NCBI GenBank assembly: GCA_043782425.1
Contig: JAYWAM010000266.1
Span: 1 to 11,082, forward strand
Source of the DNA: JAYWAM01 sp043782425
GTDB lineage: Bacteria > Pseudomonadota > Gammaproteobacteria > Burkholderiales > Usitatibacteraceae
Length of the DNA stretch: 11,082 nt
Reading direction: 5' to 3'
Below are positions 5,695 to 11,082 of this stretch, in pieces. Below the pieces are notes generated by a model. It was not told where the DNA came from. It worked only from the letters and a program-made list of their open reading frames with translations, and did no database searches. The position numbers were made by a program, and so were the translations under genes. Every line of letters begins with the position of its first letter. The stretch's first letter is position 1.

Positions 5695-7287
5695 TTAGGG
5701 GCGCAAAACGGTTTCGCGCGCTTCGTCGAGCGTGGCGGGATAGTCGAGGCTGTAATGCAGGCCACGGCTTTCCTTGCGATGCAGGGCGCAGCGCACGATC
5801 AGGTCAGCCGTTTGCACCAGATTGCGCAGTTCAATCAGATCGTTGCTGATGCGAAAATGCGCGTAATAGTCATGAATTTCCTGCTTGAGTAAATGAATGC
5901 GATGCTGGGCGCGCTCCAGGCGTTTATTGGTGCGCACGATGCCGACGTAATCCCACATGAAGCGTCGCAGTTCATCCCAGTTGTGCGAAATTATCACTTC
6001 CTCATCGGCATCGGTGACACGGCTTGCGTCCCATGCGGGCAAGGCAGGGAGGTCAATTTCAGGCTGGCTCGCCATGTGTGCGGCGGCGGCTTCGGAAAAC
6101 ACCAGGCATTCGAGCAACGAATTGCTCGCCAGACGGTTGGCGCCGTGCAGGCCGGTGCAAGCCACCTCTCCCAGGGCGTAAAGGCCGGGCACATCGCTAC
6201 AGCCGTTGAGATCGACGTTGATGCCGCCACAGGTGTAATGCGCCGCAGGCACCACCGGAATAGGCTCGGTGGTGATGTCGATGCCGAATTCAAGACAGCG
6301 CGCAAGGATGTTGGGGAAATGGCTGTGCAGAAAGTCGGCTGATTTGTGAGTGATATCGAGGTAGACGCAATCGAGACCGCGTTTTTTCATTTCATAGTCG
6401 ATGGCGCGCGCCACGATGTCGCGCGGCGCCAGTTCGGCGCGCTCGTCGTGCCACGGCATGAAGCGCTGCGCGCCGTGCGAGGCGGGCAGTTTAAGCAAGC
6501 CGCCTTCGCCACGCACTGCTTCGCTGATTAAAAAAGATTTTGCCTTGGGGTGGTAAAGGCAGGTGGGATGAAACTGAATAAATTCCATGTTGGCCACGCT
6601 GCACCCGGCGCGCCAGCCCATAGCCACGCCGTCGCCGGTGGCGATATCGGGGTTGGTGGTGTAGAGATAGACTTTGCCCGCGCCGCCGCTGGCGAGCGCG
6701 GTGAAACGCGCGCCCAAGGTCAGAACTTCGCCGCTTTTGTTGTTCAAGGCATAAGCGCCATAGCAGCGATTGGATTGTGATGGTGTAGCGCCAGGCAACT
6801 TTTTAGAGGTGATGAGATCAATGGCGATGTGGTGTTCAAACACCTCTACATTCGGGTGCGATCTGAGTTGTTCAACCAGCGTTTTTTGCACCGCGCGACC
6901 GGTTGCATCGGCAGCGTGAACGATACGCCTATGGCTGTGGCCACCTTCGCGCGTCAGATGCAGCTCGGTATGGTTGGCGGCATCGCGATCAAACGGCACG
7001 CCTTGTTGCAGCAGCCATTCGACGGCGCGTTTGCCGCGTTCCACCACGAAGCGCACGGCCGCGTCGCGGCACAGCCCGGCGCCGGCGATATGGGTGTCGC
7101 GTATATGGTCATCGGTTGTATCATCGCTGGCGAGCACGGCGGCGATGCCGCCCTGCGCCCAGGCGCTGGCTGCGTCGAGCAGTTCGTGTTTGGTGAGCAA
7201 GGCGACGCGCTGCGAATCGGCTAAGCGCAACGCCAGAGACATGCCCGCCAAACCGCTGCCGATAATTAAAACGTCGTAGTTTTTCAT
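5695..7287 (-). CDS. nadB: L-aspartate oxidase
   Basis: A 530-residue flavoprotein, close to the roughly 540 residues of the E. coli enzyme. It oxidises L-aspartate to iminoaspartate, the first step of de novo NAD synthesis, with NadA as the next enzyme (not in this window). The FAD dinucleotide-binding GSGLAG is at 10-15, SAWAQGGIAAV at 41-51, HLTREGGHSHRRIVHA at 110-125, HPTCLYH at 241-247, R290 in APRDIVAR, HYTCGGI at 351-357 and GLHGANRLASNSLLE at 380-394. H241, R290 and H351 fall at or near the substrate-binding positions known in the E. coli enzyme (H244, R290, H351). ATG 7287 is preceded by AGGA with short spacing. The gene is divergent from rpoE, as in many proteobacteria. Confidence 0.96.
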   Translation of the reverse strand: MKNYDVLIIGSGLAGMSLALRLADSQRVALLTKHELLDAASAWAQGGIAAVLASDDTTDDHIRDTHIAGAGLCRDAAVRFVVERGKRAVEWLLQQGVPFDRDAANHTELHLTREGGHSHRRIVHAADATGRAVQKTLVEQLRSHPNVEVFEHHIAIDLITSKKLPGATPSQSNRCYGAYALNNKSGEVLTLGARFTALASGGAGKVYLYTTNPDIATGDGVAMGWRAGCSVANMEFIQFHPTCLYHPKAKSFLISEAVRGEGGLLKLPASHGAQRFMPWHDERAELAPRDIVARAIDYEMKKRGLDCVYLDITHKSADFLHSHFPNILARCLEFGIDITTEPIPVVPAAHYTCGGINVDLNGCSDVPGLYALGEVACTGLHGANRLASNSLLECLVFSEAAAAHMASQPEIDLPALPAWDASRVTDADEEVIISHNWDELRRFMWDYVGIVRTNKRLERAQHRIHLLKQEIHDYYAHFRISNDLIELRNLVQTADLIVRCALHRKESRGLHYSLDYPATLDEARETVLRP

Positions 7288-7468
7288 TTTCCTGAGTTAA
7301 TTTCTAAGTGCGCTGTGGGTCGGGAACTTCAACTCTTTATGCTGCGAAAAATGGAAGTTGAATTGGAGCCAAATGTGAACTTTTTCAGAGTCGATGGGTC
7401 ATTAGGCTAGCTGGTTGCAACAAAACGATAGCCCCTGTGCTTACTGATATCCTTTGGAGAGCACCATA
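7288..7468. other. Divergent intergenic region nadB / rpoE
   Basis: This stretch holds the upstream signals of both genes. Visible are a sigma-E-like promoter reading plus (7377-7403) and a 7-bp inverted repeat (TTCAACT 7328-7334, AGTTGAA 7356-7362) that could bind a regulator of nadB. A GGAACTT hexamer run at 7323-7329 resembles a sigma-E -35, but the only -10-like bases (GCGAA) follow at a poor 14-bp spacing. No convincing sigma-70 promoter for nadB was found on the minus strand. Confidence 0.45.
7377..7403 (+). promoter_or_regulatory. Candidate sigma-E (RpoE/AlgU) autoregulatory promoter
   Basis: GAACTT (7377-7382) is followed by a 16-bp spacer and TCATT (7399-7403). Sigma-E type promoters read GAACTT-N16-TCnnA, so the -35 is a full match and the -10 is partial (TC conserved). 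rpoE genes commonly drive their own transcription from such a site. The position would leave a leader of roughly 60 nt to the ATG at 7469 or about 220 nt to the ATG at 7631. Confidence 0.5.
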
Positions 7469-7471
7469 ATG
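7455..7471 (+). promoter_or_regulatory. Ribosome binding site and alternative upstream start of the rpoE frame
   Basis: GGAGAG (7455-7460) lies 8 nt before ATG 7469. This start is in frame with rpoE and no stop codon lies between it and ATG 7631, so translation from here would add 54 residues to the sigma factor. The site is at least as well formed as many true starts. Confidence 0.5.
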
Positions 7472-7616
7472 TCGGAACACCCATTTATAATACCGCAGGC
7501 GATGCTGTCAGTCGCTAACACCGGATTTGTAGGGGGGCTTCCAGCTTGCGGAGCGACTCATTTTGCTCTAAGCCCGGCCAACAAGAGTCCGGAGTCCATA
7601 ATATGTCCTGATAATC

Positions 7617-7633
7617 AGGGAAGGGGACACATG
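7617..7633 (+). promoter_or_regulatory. rpoE: Ribosome binding site deciding the canonical rpoE start
   Basis: The purine-rich AGGGAAGGGGA (7617-7627) precedes ATG 7631, with its AGGGAAGG core 6 nt from the start codon. The resulting MSDREVDQQL is the usual sigma-E N-terminus. Confidence 0.75.
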
Positions 7634-8230
7634 TCAGACCGCGAGGTCGATCAACAGCTCGTCGAGCGCGTGCAGCGTGGTGACAAAAAAGCCTTCGAGC
7701 TGCTCGTCCTGAAATACCAGCGCAAGCTGGAACGGCTACTGTCGCGCATCGTGCGCAATCCTTCCGAGATTGAGGACGTGGCGCAGGAGGCTTTTATCAA
7801 GGCTTACCGGGCATTACCGAATTTCCGCGGCGACAGCGCGTTTTATACGTGGTTATACCGCATTGGTATCAATACCGCAAAGAACTATCTGATCAGCCAG
7901 GGGCGCAGGGCGCCTACCTCGACCGAGTTCGATGCCGAGGAGGCCGAATCTTTTGAAGACGCAAGCGGCCTGCGTGACCTCAATACACCCGAGGCGCAAT
8001 TAATGACCAAGCAAATCGCGCAAACGGTCAATGCCAGCATCGACAGCCTGCCGGAGGAATTAAAAACCGCGATCACGCTGCGTGAAATCGACGGTTTAAG
8101 CTATGAAGAAATCGCGCAAATCATGGATTGTCCCATCGGTACAGTTCGCTCACGAATATTCAGAGCCCGGGAAACAGTTGCAGAAAAATTGCGACCGCAA
8201 CTGGGAACGTCGAAAGACAGGAGATGGTGA
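7631..8230 (+). CDS. rpoE: RNA polymerase sigma factor RpoE (sigma E / AlgU)
   Basis: A 199-residue group IV (ECF) sigma factor that directs RNA polymerase to envelope-stress promoters. Region 2 spans about 10-90: DVAQEAFIKAYRALPNF at 49-65 and the -10-binding DSAFYTWLYRIGINTAKNYL at 68-87. Region 4 spans about 135-187: LPEELKTAITLREIDGLSYEEIA, then the helix-turn-helix around CPIGTVRSRIFRARE (167-181) that reads the GAACTT -35. The length matches RpoE/AlgU. ATG 7631 is chosen from family length and its ribosome binding site; an extended product from 7469 is possible. rseA starts 1 nt after the stop, so the two are co-transcribed, and the product should be held inactive by RseA. Confidence 0.96.
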   Translation: MSDREVDQQLVERVQRGDKKAFELLVLKYQRKLERLLSRIVRNPSEIEDVAQEAFIKAYRALPNFRGDSAFYTWLYRIGINTAKNYLISQGRRAPTSTEFDAEEAESFEDASGLRDLNTPEAQLMTKQIAQTVNASIDSLPEELKTAITLREIDGLSYEEIAQIMDCPIGTVRSRIFRARETVAEKLRPQLGTSKDRRW

Positions 8231-8231
8231 A

Positions 8232-8768
8232 ATGAAACAACAACTTTCAGATTTAATGGATGGCGAGCTCGATATGGCGCAGGGCAATGCAGCGTTAAGC
8301 GCGCTTGCCAATGACGCCGCTTTGCGCGATTGCTGGGGTACTTATCATTTGATCGGTGATTGCCTGCGCCGTGTGGTATTAACCGATGTGGCGCCGTATT
8401 CCGCTTCTGCCGCCAGGATCATGGCGCGTCTTGCTGATGAGCCCGCCATACTGGCGCCGCGACGAAAATTGGTCGCAGGCGCTATCGGCGGAAAAACGCG
8501 CGTGGCGTTGGCTATGGCGGCTTCTGCGGCAACGCTTGCTGTGATTGGCCTCATTGCCTCGCGACAGGTGCAAGAGGCGCCGCTACAGGTGGTGCAACAA
8601 CGCGTACAGTCCGCCACGCAGATCAACACACAGTCCGCCTATGCGGACATAACGCCCAGTGTGAATGACTACCTGGTGCTGCATCGCCAGTTCGCCAATC
8701 CCGAGGCGATCTTGCCGGCCAATTTGGTGCGCGAGGGTAAGGCGCAAAGACAGGGCGCCGGACGATGA
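8232..8768 (+). CDS. rseA: Sigma-E anti-sigma factor RseA (MucA-like)
   Basis: A 178-residue inner-membrane anti-sigma factor. The start at 8232 has AGGAGA (8219-8224) 7 nt upstream and gives MKQQLSDLMDGEL, the typical RseA_N beginning; the longer frame to 8103 would overlap rpoE. The N-terminal cytoplasmic domain (about 1-75, with CWGTYHLIGDCLR at 34-46) binds the sigma factor. One membrane helix is seen at about 91-109 (VALAMAASAATLAVIGLIA). The periplasmic part (110-178) holds the RseA_C-like segment NDYLVLHRQFA (145-155), expected to contact RseB. Family knowledge says that envelope stress triggers stepwise proteolysis, releasing sigma E. The stop overlaps the rseB start by 4 nt (ATGA). 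Confidence 0.9.
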   Translation: MKQQLSDLMDGELDMAQGNAALSALANDAALRDCWGTYHLIGDCLRRVVLTDVAPYSASAARIMARLADEPAILAPRRKLVAGAIGGKTRVALAMAASAATLAVIGLIASRQVQEAPLQVVQQRVQSATQINTQSAYADITPSVNDYLVLHRQFANPEAILPANLVREGKAQRQGAGR

Positions 8769-9811
8769 TGTATCGCTTGCATTCGCATTACCTGAGATAC
8801 TTTCCGGCGTGTTTGATCGGCTTGAGCGCTACAGTTTTCGCGCAGGCGCCAGCGCCAACGCTAACACCAACACCAACACCAACACAAATGCCGTCGGCGC
8901 CGGAAGCGGCGGCGGTATTGCAGCGCATCAGTAACGCCGCGCGTGAACTTTCGTATGCCGGGGTATTTGTCCATTCGACGCAGGATCGCACTGCGGCGTC
9001 GCGTATTACGCATATTTCCAGCCGCGGCGATGAGTGGGAGAAAATCGAATCCCTCGATGGACCGGCGCACGAGATTATTCGCCGCAATGAGCAGTTGTTT
9101 TGTTACCAGCCAGAATCGAAAACCGTCCGGCTTGACCGGCGCATCAGCGGCAAGTTTTTCCCTTCGCTGCTGCACGGCACACCGCAAGCTATTCTGGAAA
9201 ATTACAATGTCAGGATGGGCGCGACAGAACGCATCAGCGGGCACGATTGCCAGTGGATCACACTCGAACCCAAGGATACGCTGCGTTTTCTTCAAAGGTT
9301 ATGCGCCGAAATCGGATCAGGTTTGCTGCTGCGAGCCAAGGTTTTCAACGACCGCAATCAAATGCTTGAGCAATTCACCTTTACCGAACTGCGGCTTGGT
9401 AAAGAGGCGGCACGCGACTTTGGTCATGGTCATATCAAATCGCATTTACAGGAAAAGCTGGCTGGCTGGATGACTGACGACAGCGCCCAGCGTGACATGA
9501 AAAATACCGACAGTGGCTGGGTGGCGGCAAGCCCTCCACAAGGGTTCAGAAAAGTTATGGAAATGAAACGCACCCTGGCGGGCAAGGCGCTGCCGGTATC
9601 GCATTTGGTGTTCTCGGACGGCTTGGCGTCCATATCAGTGTTTGTTGAAGCGCTAAATGGCGGCGTCCAGGGGCAGAGCAAAGGCGCCGAGGATGGCATG
9701 TTCAGTTATGCGTTGCGTACTGTTGCCGATCATCAGGTGACGGTGCTTGGCGAAGTACCGTTCGGCGCGGCGCAAATGCTCGCCAATAGCATGGAGCCCA
9801 AAATACATTAG
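8765..9811 (+). CDS. rseB: Periplasmic sigma-E regulator RseB (MucB)
   Basis: A 348-residue periplasmic protein that binds the periplasmic part of RseA and shields it from proteolysis; in homologues, lipopolysaccharide or stress relieves this. The signal peptide is residues 1-28, ending FAQA. A Thr-Pro rich linker (about 29-45) follows, then the large lipoprotein-fold domain (about 47-215, starting VLQRISNAARELSYAGVFVH) and a smaller C-terminal domain (about 240-345, with GWVAASPPQGF and VFSDGLASISVFVE). ATG 8765 overlaps the rseA stop codon by 4 nt, so the two are translationally coupled. Length and domain order are those of the family. Confidence 0.93.
   Translation: MMYRLHSHYLRYFPACLIGLSATVFAQAPAPTLTPTPTPTQMPSAPEAAAVLQRISNAARELSYAGVFVHSTQDRTAASRITHISSRGDEWEKIESLDGPAHEIIRRNEQLFCYQPESKTVRLDRRISGKFFPSLLHGTPQAILENYNVRMGATERISGHDCQWITLEPKDTLRFLQRLCAEIGSGLLLRAKVFNDRNQMLEQFTFTELRLGKEAARDFGHGHIKSHLQEKLAGWMTDDSAQRDMKNTDSGWVAASPPQGFRKVMEMKRTLAGKALPVSHLVFSDGLASISVFVEALNGGVQGQSKGAEDGMFSYALRTVADHQVTVLGEVPFGAAQMLANSMEPKIH
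8863..8886 (+). repeat. AACACC hexamer tandem repeat in rseB
   Basis: Four tandem copies of AACACC (the last ends in A) encode alternating Thr-Pro between the RseB signal peptide and its folded domain. Because the unit is 6 bp, copy-number changes by slippage would lengthen or shorten the linker without breaking the frame. Confidence 0.85.
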
Positions 9812-9913
9812 CAGTTGTTTTACTTCCGATGGTTAAAATGGAATTCCGTTTGCGTATGGATGGCAAGTTCTTTGGTTCTATATCATTTTCTTTTTTCTGA
9901 AGGTAAAGGCGAC
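9812..9913 (+). other. Intergenic spacer rseB / degP-type protease
   Basis: A 102-bp AT- and pyrimidine-rich gap. It holds GAAGG (9899-9903) and AAAGG (9905-9909) as ribosome binding sites for the next gene. I found no convincing promoter or terminator, so the protease is probably read from the rpoE promoter. Confidence 0.5.
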
Positions 9914-11082
9914 ATGAATAAATTTATTGCAAGCATTATTTTGATGTTCTCCTTGGGTTTTGCGGGGACCGGCGTACAGGCACAAAGCGCAGCGGCGCAA
10001 GGCGTTCAACTGCCTAATTTTGCTGATCTGGTGGAAAAACACGGACCGGCTGTGGTGTTTGTCAGCACTCAGGCGCGTCTCAATACCAGATTGCCCGGCA
10101 TGTCGGAAGACGATCCCTGGTTTGAATTCTTTCGTCGTTTCATGCCGCCGGAAGCGCGGCCTGGTCCTTTCCCCCACCAAGGGCCGCAAGCACCCAGGGG
10201 AAATGAGCGTCAGGCGCCATTGCGTCCTACTGGCGCAGGATCCGGCTTTATTATCAGCGCCGATGGCTATGTGTTGACCAACGCCCATGTGGTCGATGGC
10301 GCGGATGAAGTGACGGTGACACTTATCGACAAACGCGACTACAAAGCCAAAGTGGTCGGCGTGGATAAGCGCTCTGACGTGGCAGTGCTTAAGATTGAGG
10401 CTCACAATCTCCCCAAGGTCACGATGGGAAGCTCTGACAAATTGCGCGTGGGCGAATGGGTCTTGGCGGTCGGCGCACCCTTCGGTCTGACCAATACAGT
10501 GACTGCAGGTATTGTGAGCGCCAAAGGCCGTGACGAAGTCGATCGCGGCGGAGTCGCCTTTATTCAGACCGACGTGGCGGTCAATCCTGGCAACTCGGGC
10601 GGCCCGCTGTTCAATCTTAAAGGCGAGGTAGTGGGGATTAATTCGCAAATCCTGTCACGCACGGGCGGTTACCAGGGAATTTCCTTCGCCATCCCGATTG
10701 AAGATGCCATGCGGGTTTCAGATCAACTCATCAAGACGGGTAAAGTCAGCCGCGGTCGTCTCGGCGTGCTTATCGGCAATGTCACCAAAGAGGCCGCCGA
10801 GGCGCTGGGATTGCCCAAGGCGCAAGGCGCCACGGTGCAGAATGTGGAAAAGGACAGCCCGGCGGAAAAGGTCGGCGTGCTGGCCGGTGATGTCATTCTC
10901 AAAGTTGATGGCAAGCCGGTTGAAGGGTCAGCCGAGGTGACACGTATCATCGGCAATACCAAACCCGGCACCAAGGTGACGCTGGGATTATGGCGCAGCG
11001 GCAACACGCGCGATATAACCGTGATGGTGGGTGAATTCAAAGAGGAGAAAAGCGCGGCCAGCAAAACCGGCGCCAAACCCAA
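9914..11082 (+). CDS. DegP/MucD-type periplasmic serine protease (Do family), 3' truncated by window end
   Basis: The frame is open from ATG 9914 to the window end (389 codons, no stop). This HtrA protease degrades misfolded periplasmic proteins and is a classic sigma-E target. The signal peptide is about residues 1-23, ending VQA. The trypsin-like domain covers about 30-270, with the catalytic triad H125 (TNAHVV), D155 (KRSDVAVL) and S228 (GNSGGPL) intact. A first PDZ domain lies at about 282-372 (GRLGVLIGNVTKEAAEALGL onward). Family members usually have a second PDZ and a total of about 450-500 residues, so roughly 80-110 residues should lie beyond the window. A Gln/Pro-rich loop (about 82-104) precedes the protease core, as in other Do-family proteases. 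It sits in the rpoE-rseA-rseB operon, giving MucD as the likely ortholog. Confidence 0.95.
   Translation, partial: MNKFIASIILMFSLGFAGTGVQAQSAAAQGVQLPNFADLVEKHGPAVVFVSTQARLNTRLPGMSEDDPWFEFFRRFMPPEARPGPFPHQGPQAPRGNERQAPLRPTGAGSGFIISADGYVLTNAHVVDGADEVTVTLIDKRDYKAKVVGVDKRSDVAVLKIEAHNLPKVTMGSSDKLRVGEWVLAVGAPFGLTNTVTAGIVSAKGRDEVDRGGVAFIQTDVAVNPGNSGGPLFNLKGEVVGINSQILSRTGGYQGISFAIPIEDAMRVSDQLIKTGKVSRGRLGVLIGNVTKEAAEALGLPKAQGATVQNVEKDSPAEKVGVLAGDVILKVDGKPVEGSAEVTRIIGNTKPGTKVTLGLWRSGNTRDITVMVGEFKEEKSAASKTGAKP

Noticed and set aside
8103..8231. Upstream extension of rseA inside rpoE
   Set aside because: It overlaps the conserved sigma region 4 coding sequence; ATG 8232 has a good ribosome binding site and gives the typical RseA N-terminus.
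9878..10648. 256-codon minus-strand open frame opposite the protease gene
   Set aside because: It is antisense to a DegP-type gene whose catalytic triad and signal peptide are clear.
1..11082. CRISPR array, tRNA, rRNA, insertion sequence or phage attachment site
   Set aside because: I saw no regularly spaced repeats, tRNA or rRNA-like sequence, transposase or integrase gene in the window.

Overview
The window looks like a chromosomal segment of a Gram-negative proteobacterium, most likely a betaproteobacterium (possibly Nitrosomonadales/Gallionella-like, a weak inference). The evidence is the cluster rpoE - rseA - rseB - degP/mucD-type protease lying divergent from nadB, an arrangement typical of Beta- and Gammaproteobacteria, together with the character of the encoded proteins. 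I could not search a database, so the taxon is an inference.

Layout. Positions 1-137 hold a near-perfect 20-bp inverted repeat (REP-like). Positions 138-2744 (minus) encode a soluble GAF-PAS-PAS-GGDEF-EAL protein with both catalytic motifs intact, so it should make and/or degrade c-di-GMP; its 5' end is ambiguous and may carry a frameshift. About 190 bp upstream lies a compact two-gene unit (minus, 4056-2936): a Phd/YefM-type DNA-binding antitoxin with an unusually long C-terminal domain, overlapping by 4 nt a minimal-nucleotidyltransferase protein of the DUF6036/AbiEii-like kind. It looks like a toxin-antitoxin module, and a perfect 12-bp palindrome sits between its putative promoter hexamers. 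Upstream again are nnr (minus, bifunctional NAD(P)H-hydrate epimerase/dehydratase) and nadB (minus, L-aspartate oxidase), one repairing and the other synthesising NAD. Between these two lies a strong intrinsic terminator that points the opposite way (plus strand).

On the plus strand from about 7377 is the extracytoplasmic stress regulon core: a candidate sigma-E-type promoter, rpoE (sigma E/AlgU), rseA (membrane anti-sigma factor), rseB (periplasmic co-regulator) and a DegP/MucD-type periplasmic serine protease that runs off the window end. RseA should hold sigma E at the membrane, RseB should protect RseA in the periplasm, and the protease should degrade misfolded envelope proteins, whose level sets the signal. 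The rpoE reading frame has a second, well-placed start with a good ribosome binding site 54 codons upstream, so a longer sigma-factor isoform is possible.

The most interesting part is the Phd-like/nucleotidyltransferase pair. It is plausibly an uncharacterised variant of a toxin-antitoxin system, but I cannot show novelty from sequence alone.
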